From the NCBI GenBank assembly GCA_919901705.1, contig CAKKPR010000361.1, forward strand, positions 1 to 29,790: a stretch of 29,790 bases of DNA. Reading direction: 5' to 3'. Source of the stretch: Thermodesulfovibrionales bacterium (GTDB taxonomy: Bacteria > Nitrospirota > Thermodesulfovibrionia > Thermodesulfovibrionales > UBA1546). The position numbers were made by a program, and so were the translations under genes. The notes beneath the pieces were generated by a model. It was not told where the DNA came from, ran no database searches, and was given only the letters and a program-made list of their open reading frames with translations. Below are positions 1 to 7,664 of the stretch, piece after piece (position 1 is the stretch's first letter; the number at the start of each line of letters is the position of its first letter).

Positions 1-102
1 TCCGCCTGTGTGCGGAAAGGGGGAATTACCCACTTGAAATGAGAAAGAACCAAAATCTTTTCATCCCCTCTGGAATTATAACATAGATGCCCGTGAAAAT
101 AT

Positions 103-2775
103 TTACGCTGCTTCTACTTTTTCCTTCCTCAGCCTTGCCTCAGCAAGACTGCTGAAAATAAACTTGTCTTTTTTAAAATCAGCCTCAACAACATCCCCTT
201 CTTTGAAGGTCCTGTCGAGCATCTTAAGAGCCAAAGGATTAAGAATCTCTTTCTGCAGGACTCTCTTCAGCGGCCTTGCGCCATAGACAGGGTCAAAGCC
301 TATCTTTGCAAGATGCTCTTTTGCAGCATCTGTCAGTGTTATATCAATGTTTTTTTCTTTTATGAATTTTTTCATCCGCTCAATCTGTATCACAACAATC
401 TGCTTCAGGAGCGCCATTGATAACGGATTAAATATTATAATCTCATCAACCCTGTTAATGAACTCAGGCCTGAAGAATGCCTTGAGGTCTGCCATTACCT
501 TATCTTTTAAATCCTTATTGTCCTCACCTTCACTTGTGCCCCAGTATGCAACGGGCCTCTCGGCCCTCTCTGTAAGGAGTTCCTGTATGTGGGTGCTGCC
601 AATGTTCGACGTCATGATTAAGACTGCATTTCTGAAATCAACAGTGCGTCCATGCCCGTCTGTGAGCCTTCCGTCATCCAATACCTGCAACAGGAGATTG
701 AAGACGTCAGGATGCGCTTTTTCTACTTCATCAAAGAGTATTGCTGCATAGGGCCTTCTTCGAACAGCCTCTGTGAGCTGCCCTCCTTCTTCGTATCCAA
801 CATAACCGGGAGGCGCGCCTATCAGCCTTGAGACTGTGTGTCTTTCCTGATATTCAGACATATCAATTCTTACCATTGCATTTTCATCATCAAACAAAAA
901 CTCTGCCAGGGCACGCGCAAGCTCTGTTTTCCCAACTCCTGTCGGCCCCAAAAATATGAATGAGCCAATGGGCCTGTTCGGATCCTGTATCCCTGCCCTT
1001 GAACGCCTTACAGCATTTGATACAGCGCTTATTGCGTCATCCTGCCCAACAACTCTTAATTTAAGCCTTTCTTCCATCTTAAGAAGTTTCTGGATCTCTC
1101 CTTCGAGCATTCTTGAAACAGGCACCCCTGTCCACTTGGAAACAACCTCGGCAATATCCTCTTCATCAACTTCTTCCTTGAGCATCTTTCTTCTTGCCTG
1201 TACCCCGGTAAGTTTTTTGTTCTCTGCCTCAAGGGATTTCTGGAGTTCAAGAAGTTTTCCGTATCTCAATTCAGACGCCTTTGTCAGATCGCCTTCGCGC
1301 TCTGCACGCTCTGATTCTATCTTTGTTTTTTCTATCTGTTCCTTAATATCTCTTATCTTTGAGATTATCTCCTTCTCGCTGAGCCACTGAGCCCTGAGTT
1401 CATCTCTTTTTGACTGAAGCTCTGCCATCTCCTTTTTAATCTTTTCAAGTTTTTGTTTTGCATCATCAGAATCCTCTTTCATAACAGCCTGCTTTTCTAT
1501 CTCATGCTGCCGGAGTTTTCTTTCAAGCTCATCAAGCTCAACAGGCATGCTGTCTATCTCCATCCTCAGTTTTGACGCAGACTCATCTATAAGGTCTATC
1601 GCCTTATCAGGCAAAAACCTGTCGGCAATGTATCTGTGAGATAAAATAGCGGCAGATATTAAAGCTGCGTCTTTTATCTTCACTCCGTGATGGACTTCAT
1701 ATTTTTCCTTGAGCCCGCGGAGGATGGATATGGTGTCTTCAACTGTAGGTTCTTTTATATAAACAGGCTGAAACCTTCTTTCAAGCGCCGGGTCTTTTTC
1801 TATATACTTTCTGTATTCATCAAGTGTTGTAGCTCCTACACACCTCAGATCTCCCCTTGCAAGCGCGGGCTTGAGCATATTCGATGCGTCAATTGCGCCT
1901 TCCGCAGCGCCTGCGCCGACAACAGTATGAAGCTCATCAATGAAAAGTATAATCCTGCCCTCTGCCTGCTCTATCTCCTTCAGCACTGCCTTAAGCCTTT
2001 CTTCAAATTCACCCCTGAATTTTGCTCCGGCAACCAGAGCTCCCATATCAAGGGCAACTACCCTCTTGTCCTTCAGTGTCTCGGGAACATCTCCTGCAAT
2101 AATCCTCTGCGCAAGGCCTTCTGCTATGGCAGTCTTGCCGACCCCGGGCTCTCCGATAACCACAGGGTTATTTTTTGTCCTTCTTGAAATCACCTGAATA
2201 ATGCGCCTTATCTCATCGTCCCTTCCGATAACAGGGTCGAGCTTTCCTTTTCTTGCCAGCTCTGTGAGGTCACGGCTGTACCTTGCAATTGCCTGATATT
2301 TATTCTCAGGATTAGTGTCTGTTACCCGTTGAGCGCCCCTTATCTCCCGCATGGCAGACAATGCCTTATCAGAAGTAATGCCATATCTCTTAAGGAGTTC
2401 TGAACTCAGGCCTTCAATATTTATAAGTGATAATAGAAGGTGTTCAACGCTCACGTATTCGTCATTGAGATGCTCTGCCTCTTTAAATGCCTTCTCCATG
2501 ACATCTTTCAGGCGCAGTGATATGTATATCTGCCCTACCGGAGTTGCCCCGAGAACTTTAGGAAATTTCTCTATCTCCTTCTCTATCTCTGCCTGGATAT
2601 TTTTCGGGTCAGTACCAAGCCTTTTTAGTATCTGCGGGGCTATACCTTCATAATCCTTAAGCAAAGCAAAAAGCAGGTGTTCAGGCTGAAGCTCCTGGTT
2701 TCCCTTGCTTTCAGCAAACCTCTGTGCCTCCTGAACAGCCTCCTGGCTTTTTATTGTTAATTTATCCATCCTCAT
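103..2775 (-). CDS. clpB: ATP-dependent disaggregase ClpB (Hsp100)
   Basis: 890 aa, the full length for ClpB. It is a cytoplasmic hexameric AAA+ chaperone that pulls polypeptides out of aggregates with DnaK/DnaJ. The N-terminal Clp repeats (about 1-150) are followed by AAA domain 1 with Walker A GEPGVGKT at 208-215 and Walker B ILFIDE near 275. A long charged coiled-coil middle domain (about 415-540) marks ClpB rather than ClpA or ClpX. AAA domain 2 has Walker A GPTGVGKT and Walker [11 protein letters not shown]. The first ATG is preceded by GAGGAGG at 7 nt spacing, inside the end of hspR; the internal Met3 matches the usual family start, so either is possible. It is the last gene of dnaJ-hspR-clpB, 2 nt after the hspR stop, and is probably controlled by HspR through the promoter upstream of dnaJ. 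Family assignment is secure. Confidence 0.97.
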   Translation of the reverse strand: MRMDKLTIKSQEAVQEAQRFAESKGNQELQPEHLLFALLKDYEGIAPQILKRLGTDPKNIQAEIEKEIEKFPKVLGATPVGQIYISLRLKDVMEKAFKEAEHLNDEYVSVEHLLLSLINIEGLSSELLKRYGITSDKALSAMREIRGAQRVTDTNPENKYQAIARYSRDLTELARKGKLDPVIGRDDEIRRIIQVISRRTKNNPVVIGEPGVGKTAIAEGLAQRIIAGDVPETLKDKRVVALDMGALVAGAKFRGEFEERLKAVLKEIEQAEGRIILFIDELHTVVGAGAAEGAIDASNMLKPALARGDLRCVGATTLDEYRKYIEKDPALERRFQPVYIKEPTVEDTISILRGLKEKYEVHHGVKIKDAALISAAILSHRYIADRFLPDKAIDLIDESASKLRMEIDSMPVELDELERKLRQHEIEKQAVMKEDSDDAKQKLEKIKKEMAELQSKRDELRAQWLSEKEIISKIRDIKEQIEKTKIESERAEREGDLTKASELRYGKLLELQKSLEAENKKLTGVQARRKMLKEEVDEEDIAEVVSKWTGVPVSRMLEGEIQKLLKMEERLKLRVVGQDDAISAVSNAVRRSRAGIQDPNRPIGSFIFLGPTGVGKTELARALAEFLFDDENAMVRIDMSEYQERHTVSRLIGAPPGYVGYEEGGQLTEAVRRRPYAAILFDEVEKAHPDVFNLLLQVLDDGRLTDGHGRTVDFRNAVLIMTSNIGSTHIQELLTERAERPVAYWGTSEGEDNKDLKDKVMADLKAFFRPEFINRVDEIIIFNPLSMALLKQIVVIQIERMKKFIKEKNIDITLTDAAKEHLAKIGFDPVYGARPLKRVLQKEILNPLALKMLDRTFKEGDVVEADFKKDKFIFSSLAEARLRKEKVEAA

Positions 2776-2777
2776 GG

Positions 2778-3149
2778 TTAGTCCTCCTCACTATATGAGC
2801 CATTGGCAGAAAAAAGCCTCTTGATTCTCTCCTCAAAATCATCTCTCATATTTTTATCCAATGCCAGCATCATCTCTTCCACTTCCCTGTGCAATGCCTC
2901 AAGCCTGTGCCTCATCCTCAGGATAATATCCACGCCTGCCTTGTTTACTCCCATCTCTCTCGTAAGGCTCAGTATAAGATGAAGTTTTTCAACATCATCT
3001 TCCGAGTAAAGCCTTAAGCGTTTCATCCTGCGGGGTGTTATAAGCCCTTCTCTCTCATACATGCGCAATGTCTGCGGATGAACCCCGAGCATTTCTGATA
3101 CAACACTTATCATATACAAAGGCTGTTTTTTATCTTTTTTATTTACCAT
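2778..3149 (-). CDS. hspR: HspR heat-shock repressor, MerR family
   Basis: 123 aa. The N-terminal MerR-type winged helix (about 12-80) contains the HspR-like segment [20 protein letters not shown], followed by a wing ([11 protein letters not shown]) and a C-terminal helical dimerisation region. HspR represses dnaK/dnaJ/clpB operons by binding HAIR operators and typically senses free DnaK. The start overlaps the dnaJ stop by one base (TAATG) with AGGGG upstream, so it is translationally coupled. A HAIR-like site lies upstream of dnaJ, which closes an autoregulatory loop. No dnaK or grpE is in the window, unlike the actinobacterial dnaK-grpE-dnaJ-hspR arrangement. The assignment to HspR rather than another MerR protein rests on the helix motif plus neighbours. 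Confidence 0.93.
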   Translation of the reverse strand: MVNKKDKKQPLYMISVVSEMLGVHPQTLRMYEREGLITPRRMKRLRLYSEDDVEKLHLILSLTREMGVNKAGVDIILRMRHRLEALHREVEEMMLALDKNMRDDFEERIKRLFSANGSYSEED

Positions 3150-4240
3150 TATTTTCCCCTCATAATATCTTTTCTGGGGTTCTCAATATATAAAGCCTCT
3201 ATGTCTTTTATGGCCTCTTTAGCCCTGGCGTTAATATCCTTTGGAACAATTATCTTTGCAATAACATACTGGCTTCCTCTTGCACCTGTTTTGGGTGATG
3301 GAAAGCCCTTCCCTGACAGTTTGAATTTCTGCCCTCCCTGTGTCCCCGGAGGTATTGTCATTACTGCGCTGCCGTCTATTGTAGGCACTTCGATCTTTGC
3401 GCCAAGGGCTGCCTCACCAAAAGTTATCGGCACATCTATAAGAAGGTCCTGTTCTTTTCTTGCAAATAACGGATGGGGCCTTACTGTAACCTCTATCCTC
3501 AAATCACCTGAAGGCCCTCCTGCTTCACCTGCTTCTCCCATGCCTTTAAGCCTTACTATTGATCCGGTGTCAACGCCGGCAGGTATCTTTGCCTTTATTG
3601 TCTCTGTCTGCACTATATTGCCTCTGCCTTTGCAGGTTTTGCATAAGTTAGTAACCTTTTTGCCGCTGCCCCTGCATGCCGGGCATGTCTGAGATATTTT
3701 GAAGAATCCCTTTGATGTTTGAAACTTTCCGCTTCCCTTGCATCTGTCACAGGTCTGATATGCCTCTGCGCCTGTGCCATTGCATGTCCTGCATGGGATT
3801 TCACGTGTCAATGTTATCGGCCTTGTCACGCCTGTAAACGCCTCTTCAAGGGAAAGCTCAATAGACATGAGCATATCAGCGCCCTTACGCTGGAAATGCT
3901 CATACCCTCCTCTTCTGCCTCCCCCTAAAAAGTCAGAAAATATATCGTTGAATTCAAAGGATTCGCCAAAGTCAGGTCTTCTTGCACCTTCAAACCATGG
4001 CCCGCCTGCCTCAAATGGTGTTTTTCCGAACCGGTCGTACTCTGCCTTTTTCTTTTCATCTCCAAGAATGCTGTAGGCTTCATTTATTTCCTTGAACTTC
4101 TGCTCTGAGGCCTTGTCACCAGGATTCAGGTCAGGGTGATATTTGCGCGCAAGTCTCCTATAGGCTTTTTTTATCTCATCCTGAGATGCATCCTTGCTTA
4201 CTCCGAGTAACTCGTAATAGTCTTTAACTGCTGACGGCAT
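3149..4240 (-). CDS. dnaJ: Co-chaperone DnaJ (Hsp40)
   Basis: 363 aa from the ATG at 4240. It stimulates DnaK ATPase and delivers unfolded clients. A J domain with the HPD triad (HPD at 35-37 in this numbering) is followed by a Gly/Phe-rich linker (FLGGGRRGG), then the zinc domain with four CxxCxGxG repeats ([32 protein letters not shown]), then the C-terminal substrate-binding beta domains. This is the complete type I architecture. The frame opens at a GTG at 4252, but the ATG four codons later has GGAGG five bases upstream and gives the usual DnaJ N-terminus, so I chose it. First gene of the dnaJ-hspR-clpB operon, with about 90 nt of leader from the predicted promoter. Confidence 0.96.
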   Translation of the reverse strand: MPSAVKDYYELLGVSKDASQDEIKKAYRRLARKYHPDLNPGDKASEQKFKEINEAYSILGDEKKKAEYDRFGKTPFEAGGPWFEGARRPDFGESFEFNDIFSDFLGGGRRGGYEHFQRKGADMLMSIELSLEEAFTGVTRPITLTREIPCRTCNGTGAEAYQTCDRCKGSGKFQTSKGFFKISQTCPACRGSGKKVTNLCKTCKGRGNIVQTETIKAKIPAGVDTGSIVRLKGMGEAGEAGGPSGDLRIEVTVRPHPLFARKEQDLLIDVPITFGEAALGAKIEVPTIDGSAVMTIPPGTQGGQKFKLSGKGFPSPKTGARGSQYVIAKIIVPKDINARAKEAIKDIEALYIENPRKDIMRGK

Positions 4241-4332
4241 CCTTTCCTCCACTCGCCCCTACAATAACTTTATCAAATGCCAGATCTTATTTTAATAGTA
4301 TAAATAAATGCCAGGTTGTTGTCGTTGTTCAT

Positions 4333-4361
4333 ATAATAGCAATTGAGTCGAGGCTTGTCAA
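4333..4361 (-). promoter_or_regulatory. Sigma-70 promoter of dnaJ-hspR-clpB
   Basis: On the minus strand, TTGACA (4356-4361) is separated by exactly 17 bases from TATTAT (4333-4338). The -35 is perfect and the -10 differs at one position from TATAAT. It lies about 90 nt upstream of the dnaJ ATG and overlaps the HAIR-like operator. Confidence 0.8.
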
Positions 4362-4362
4362 G
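4342..4362. promoter_or_regulatory. HAIR-like operator for HspR
   Basis: The plus strand reads ATTGAGT-N7-TGTCAAG. The known HAIR consensus is CTTGAGT-N7-ACTCAAG, so the half-sites match at 6/7 and 5/7 with exactly the right 7-bp spacing. The site covers the -35 and most of the spacer of the dnaJ promoter, where bound HspR would block RNA polymerase. Presence of hspR in the same operon supports the assignment. Confidence 0.78.
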
Positions 4363-4392
4363 TTGATTTAATGGATGGACATAACCCTGGAG

Positions 4393-4731
4393 TCAGCCAA
4401 GCAAGGACCTGATGAAGTTAAGATAATTGATATCTTTTTTTATTATCTCGATTCCCATCCCATGCTTAAACGCCCTGACAGGCGTTCCAACAACCCTTCC
4501 GATAGAAGGTTTTAAGGCTCTTTTGACCTTGCCAGTTAATTTTGAGGTCATGCCTTCAGGCAGATAAACTGTCATATCAATTATCGTATCAGGGACAAGG
4601 GGATGGGTTGTCCTTACAAAAATTCCGTTCAAAGAAAAATCACTGGCTATCCCCCTGTAAGTTGCATCATTAGCACTAAATTCCGTTTCACAGCGGAATA
4701 TAAATCTTTTTTGCTGCCTCTTATTAGCCAT
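4393..4731 (-). CDS. Single-domain PilZ protein
   Basis: 112 aa. PilZ domains bind cyclic di-GMP through an RxxxR motif and a (D/N)xSxxG motif. Both are visible: RQQKR near residue 4 and DFSLNG near residue 31, so binding is plausible. The remainder is a beta-barrel-like sequence (IIDMTVYLPEG, GIEIIKKD) with no other domain or membrane segment, so this is a stand-alone adaptor whose target is unknown. It lies 25 nt downstream of the cysteine-rich small ORF on the same strand, with AGGAT upstream of the ATG; the two may form a dicistron. It is separated from the dnaJ promoter and transcribed towards it. Confidence 0.85.
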   Translation of the reverse strand: MANKRQQKRFIFRCETEFSANDATYRGIASDFSLNGIFVRTTHPLVPDTIIDMTVYLPEGMTSKLTGKVKRALKPSIGRVVGTPVRAFKHGMGIEIIKKDINYLNFIRSLLG

Positions 4732-4756
4732 ACCCTAATCCTACCATATATTTTTT

Positions 4757-4918
4757 TCAATATGAACGGAACAGGGGCTTGTGGACTTTTTTATTCTTGT
4801 CTTTCCCCCCTTTTTTGCAGACCGGCTGGTAGCACACTGCGCAACGGGTCTCGCTGCAGCACTGGCAAAAGGTGCAGTCAGGGCACGGATATTTCTTTCG
4901 CGGTTTCTTCTTCTCCAT
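4757..4918 (-). CDS. Cysteine-rich 53-aa miniprotein
   Basis: A small ORF of 53 codons. A lysine-rich start (MEKKKPRKKY) leads into a core with eight cysteines in 23 residues (PCPDCTFCQCC, RCAVCYQPVC), then a basic tail. The CxxC pairs suggest a zinc-binding fold or metal-binding miniprotein; I do not recognise the family. It lies 25 nt upstream of the PilZ gene on the same strand. There is no clear Shine-Dalgarno sequence, but a TATAAT lies 11 bases before the ATG, so translation may start on a very short or absent leader. The dense, regular cysteine spacing makes a chance ORF unlikely, but expression is inferred. Confidence 0.65.
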   Translation of the reverse strand: MEKKKPRKKYPCPDCTFCQCCSETRCAVCYQPVCKKGGKDKNKKVHKPLFRSY

Positions 4919-4979
4919 ATCTTGTTTTAATTATACCGGACTCTTGTAGTAAACAAAGCAGAGTTGTTATTATTTGTTT

Positions 4980-5396
4980 ATGAAAACATATCGCAAAGAG
5001 TTGTGGTTTAATGTATCAACCCTCCGGGCTTTTATAAACATCACTCCACAGGTTCAGGAATGCCTCAGGGAAAGCGGGATTAAAGAGGGCTTTGTCCTCG
5101 TGAATGCAATGCATATAACAGCATCTGTCTTTATTAATGATGATGAATCAGGGCTTCATTCTGATTTTGACAAGTGGCTTGAAAAGCTTGCGCCTCATGA
5201 GCCTGTTTCACAGTACAGGCATAACAATGGAGAAGATAATGCAGACGCACATCTCAAACGCCAGATTATGGGCAGAGAGGTAGTAGTTGCCATAACAAAC
5301 GGCAAACTTGACTTCGGCACCTGGGAGCAGATTTTCTATGGCGAGTTTGACGGCAGAAGAAAGAAGAGAGTGCTGGTTAAGATAATAGGGGAATGA
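4980..5396 (+). CDS. YjbQ/UPF0047 family protein
   Basis: 138 aa, the usual size. The family (TIGR00149) is described as secondary thiamine-phosphate synthase enzymes, an activity seen in E. coli YjbQ, but the physiological role is unsettled. Diagnostic segments are the N-terminal [23 protein letters not shown], a histidine-rich [20 protein letters not shown], and [17 protein letters not shown] near the end. The frame is open from a TTG at 4974, but the ATG at 4980 gives the canonical N-terminus. The Shine-Dalgarno sequence is weak. The stop overlaps the start of pdxA (ATGA), so the pair is translationally coupled. It is divergent from the cysteine-rich ORF, with promoters expected in the 61-bp gap. 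Confidence 0.9.
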   Translation: MKTYRKELWFNVSTLRAFINITPQVQECLRESGIKEGFVLVNAMHITASVFINDDESGLHSDFDKWLEKLAPHEPVSQYRHNNGEDNADAHLKRQIMGREVVVAITNGKLDFGTWEQIFYGEFDGRRKKRVLVKIIGE

Positions 5397-6367
5397 AAAA
5401 AATCGCTATAACAATGGGTGACCCCGGAGGAGTTGGGCCGGAGATAATCCTAAAGGCCCTTTCATCTGCTGAGATAAGGGACCTTTGCATTCCTGTTGTT
5501 ATCGGAGACAGGGTTGTCATAGAAGAAACATTAAGCCTGCTTAACCTGCCTTTGAAATTAAGAATAATAAAATCTCCGGAAGAGGCCGGCGCTGAACCAG
5601 GGACAATTGAACTTATTGATATGCGAATGCTTAATAAATTCTGGGGAGGCAAACCAACTGCTGAGGGCGGCATAGCCTGTGCGAGTTATATCAAAAAGGC
5701 CGCTGAATTTGCCTTGGATAAAAAAGTTGCCGGAATAGTTACGGCGCCTATCTCAAAAGAGGCATTGAAAATGGCAGGGATGAAATGGCCCGGGCATACC
5801 GAGATGCTTGCTGAGATTACAAATGCAAAGGATTATGCGATGATGCTTGCAGGGGATGGATTGCGCGTAATACTTGTCACGATACATACCTCATTAAAAA
5901 GTGTGCCTGACCTGATAACAAAAGCGAGTGTATTGAAAGCTATAAGGCTTGCAAAAAAGGCGTGCGATATGCTGGAGATAGAAAATCCGGAAATAGCAGT
6001 AGCAGGACTTAACCCGCATGCCGGTGAAGCAGGCATATTCGGAGATGAAGAAATCAGGGAGATTATCCCTGCCATTGAGGATGCAAAAAAAGAAGGCTTA
6101 CAGGTTACAGGCCCATTCCCCCCAGACATTATTTTTCATAAAGTGTATAAAGGCGAATTTGATATTGTGGTCTGCATGTATCATGACCAGGGACTGATTC
6201 CATTAAAGATGCTTGCCTTTGAGCAGGGAGTGAATATCACAGTCGGCTTGCCGATTATCAGGACATCGCCTGACCACGGCACTGCCTATGACATTGCATG
6301 GAAGGGAATTGCCAACCCTTCAAGTATGATTGAGGCAATAAAAATGGCAGTGAGGCTGAAGATATAA
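5393..6367 (+). CDS. pdxA: 4-hydroxythreonine-4-phosphate dehydrogenase PdxA
   Basis: 324 aa, full length. It oxidises 4-phosphooxy-L-threonine with NAD in the DXP-dependent pyridoxal phosphate pathway; a cytoplasmic, metal-dependent enzyme. Visible motifs are [11 protein letters not shown] at 8-18, TAPISKEA at 117-124, and the three metal-ligand histidines H135 (WPGHTEM), H209 (GLNPHAGE) and H264 ([11 protein letters not shown]). The C-terminal [18 protein letters not shown] is also typical. Coupled to the upstream yjbQ gene by a 4-base overlap. The related PdxA2 four-carbon-acid dehydrogenases are an alternative, but the overall sequence reads as standard PdxA. It converges with the NTF2-like gene, 37 bp away. 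Confidence 0.95.
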   Translation: MKKIAITMGDPGGVGPEIILKALSSAEIRDLCIPVVIGDRVVIEETLSLLNLPLKLRIIKSPEEAGAEPGTIELIDMRMLNKFWGGKPTAEGGIACASYIKKAAEFALDKKVAGIVTAPISKEALKMAGMKWPGHTEMLAEITNAKDYAMMLAGDGLRVILVTIHTSLKSVPDLITKASVLKAIRLAKKACDMLEIENPEIAVAGLNPHAGEAGIFGDEEIREIIPAIEDAKKEGLQVTGPFPPDIIFHKVYKGEFDIVVCMYHDQGLIPLKMLAFEQGVNITVGLPIIRTSPDHGTAYDIAWKGIANPSSMIEAIKMAVRLKI

Positions 6368-6404
6368 CTAAACAGGACATTGTAATTACTCAAGGAAGTA
6401 ACCC

Positions 6405-6857
6405 TCAGAGATTCGGATTCAGCCCTTCTGTTTTTGTAACAAGCCATTTCACGCGTTCTTTTGCCAATGTGAATTTCAAATGTGCAGGGGTTTTAGGGTC
6501 GCCGACAATTATGCCTGTTTGATTTCCAATGGTGGCAACAACCCTGACATCCACCTCGGCAGTTGCCGAGTTTTCTTTTACCTCGACCTTCAGATTTTCA
6601 TACTCGACTTTAATGTCCGACATAACCTTAAACTGCTCTTCAAGAACCCTTTTCAGCATCGCATATGAGAGCCCATAATCATCCTGATAATTAAAAGAGG
6701 CCTTTGACATGACATCATCAATCTCTTTTTTTTCTATTGCTGCTGCGCCTTGTTTGACAAGCTTCTTTATCCTTGCCTCATCAGTAGGCCAGAGGAAATA
6801 GATGATTATTGGAGCGAGGATTAAAAGAAAAAGCAATATGACTGATTTTTTGCTCAT
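6405..6857 (-). CDS. Membrane-anchored NTF2/SnoaL-like protein
   Basis: 150 aa. One N-terminal hydrophobic segment (about 5-23, VILLFLLILAPIIIYFLW) could be an uncleaved anchor, leaving the rest extracytoplasmic. The body has an amphipathic helix (DEARIKKLVKQGAAAIEKKE), then DDYGLSYAMLKRVLEEQF and alternating strands ending in KWLVTKTEGLNPNL. That pattern resembles the cone-shaped NTF2/DUF4440 fold, but no catalytic residues can be named and I cannot give a function. There is no good Shine-Dalgarno sequence upstream of the ATG, and a structured repeat (6879-7079) lies immediately upstream, so expression may be affected by that element. Confidence 0.75.
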   Translation of the reverse strand: MSKKSVILLFLLILAPIIIYFLWPTDEARIKKLVKQGAAAIEKKEIDDVMSKASFNYQDDYGLSYAMLKRVLEEQFKVMSDIKVEYENLKVEVKENSATAEVDVRVVATIGNQTGIIVGDPKTPAHLKFTLAKERVKWLVTKTEGLNPNL

Positions 6858-6878
6858 GTTATTTTATTTAGCTTAGAG

Positions 6879-7079
6879 AACAAACAGGATATAGCATTTT
6901 CGCTCATTCTCGGGCTTTTGCAGAGACTCCTCCGCCCCAGGCGGATTCGCCGAGGCGAAAAGGAATTTTGCCTCACCCCCCTTTTAATTCCCCCCTTGAT
7001 AATAAGGGGGGAATTTAAGAGGAATGGTCTTAGGAATATCGGCAAAATAAAACCGCTCAAATACTATATCCTGTCTGTT
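6879..7079 (-). repeat. Structured repeat, copy A (conserved core, pairing arms)
   Basis: Read on the minus strand, this 201-bp element is bounded by 21-nt arms (7059-7079 and 6879-6899) that pair at 19 positions, with the two differences both G-U wobbles in this orientation. Just inside are conserved blocks: a 26-nt block (7036-7061) containing GAGCGGTTTTATTTTGCC, GAGGCAAAAT (6965-6974), GGAGTC (6925-6930) and GAGAATGAGCGAAAA (6897-6911). All recur identically, in the same order, in copy B at 20819-20959. The ATTTTGCC and GGCAAAAT blocks pair to form an inner stem. The interior holds additional hairpins not shared with copy B. It fills the gap between the osmC-like gene and the NTF2-like gene. 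Confidence 0.8.
6986..7015. repeat. 12-bp perfect C/G-rich hairpin inside copy A
   Basis: AATTCCCCCCTT, a 6-base loop GATAAT, then AAGGGGGGAATT: a perfect 12-bp stem. It lies in the interior of the copy A repeat and has no counterpart in copy B, so it looks like a separate insertion nested in the element. Two smaller hairpins (TCCGCC/GGCGGA and TTCGCC/GGCGAA) sit nearby at about 6929-6960. Confidence 0.75.
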
Positions 7080-7098
7080 TAAACATACTTTATAAAAT

Positions 7099-7557
7099 TT
7101 ACTCCTCATTGGTTATATTATACTTCACATCCACCTTGATGTCTTTCCTGAGAGAATGATACACAGAGCAGTATTTCTCCTGAGAAAGCGCGATAACCCT
7201 GTCCATCTTTTTGGGCGTAATGCCTTTCCCTGAAATATTTATGATCATCTCCATTGACTTGTAATACTGCGGCGGGGTAAGGTTCCTTTCGCCTGAATAA
7301 TCAATCTTGAAATTTGTAATCTCGGCCCTCATCTTCTGCAGGAACGATACGACATCTATTGCAAGGCATCCGGCAACGCTCATCAGCAGGGTTTCCGTAG
7401 GTGAGCACCCCCACTGGAACGTGGCATCGTAGTCAACATCTTCACCACGCTGTGTCCTGCCGTGGAATATCAGCTCCTTCTCCCAGGTCAAAGCGCCCTT
7501 ATTAACAGGCGGTATCTTTTCTTTATACCCTGCAAGGTCTAATGTTTCCTTCTCCAT
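7099..7557 (-). CDS. OsmC/Ohr family protein
   Basis: 152 aa. OsmC/Ohr proteins are cytoplasmic thiol peroxidases acting on organic hydroperoxides; the YhfA-like branch is less well defined. Both family cysteines are present: C64 in MSVAGCLAIDVVSFL and C130 in EKYCSVYHSL. The preceding GCSPTETLL is the usual GxxPxE helix. An extra cysteine at C51 immediately precedes that motif. The sequence fits the OsmC-like YhfA branch better than Ohr, but the exact substrate is uncertain. A good AAAGGAG lies upstream of the ATG. It is transcribed alone on the minus strand, downstream of bioA with a 107-bp gap. Confidence 0.9.
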   Translation of the reverse strand: MEKETLDLAGYKEKIPPVNKGALTWEKELIFHGRTQRGEDVDYDATFQWGCSPTETLLMSVAGCLAIDVVSFLQKMRAEITNFKIDYSGERNLTPPQYYKSMEMIINISGKGITPKKMDRVIALSQEKYCSVYHSLRKDIKVDVKYNITNEE

Positions 7558-7664
7558 TTTTTCTCCTTTGATATATACAGAATTTCAGTTATAATTTTGT
7601 AAGGGATTTATACCTATGAAGATTTTATCAAAGAAGTCAAAAAAAGTCAGCGGTAAAGGTTTTT

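Noticed and set aside
1..102. Gene end or terminator left of clpB
   Set aside because: Only a short CCGC/GCGG hairpin at the very start; no open frame or clear terminator for clpB.
6879..7079. Known riboswitch or 6S RNA
   Set aside because: Conserved blocks do not match class signatures I know (c-di-GMP, Moco, cobalamin, fluoride); copy B has the opposite orientation to its neighbours, and two copies are not expected for 6S RNA.
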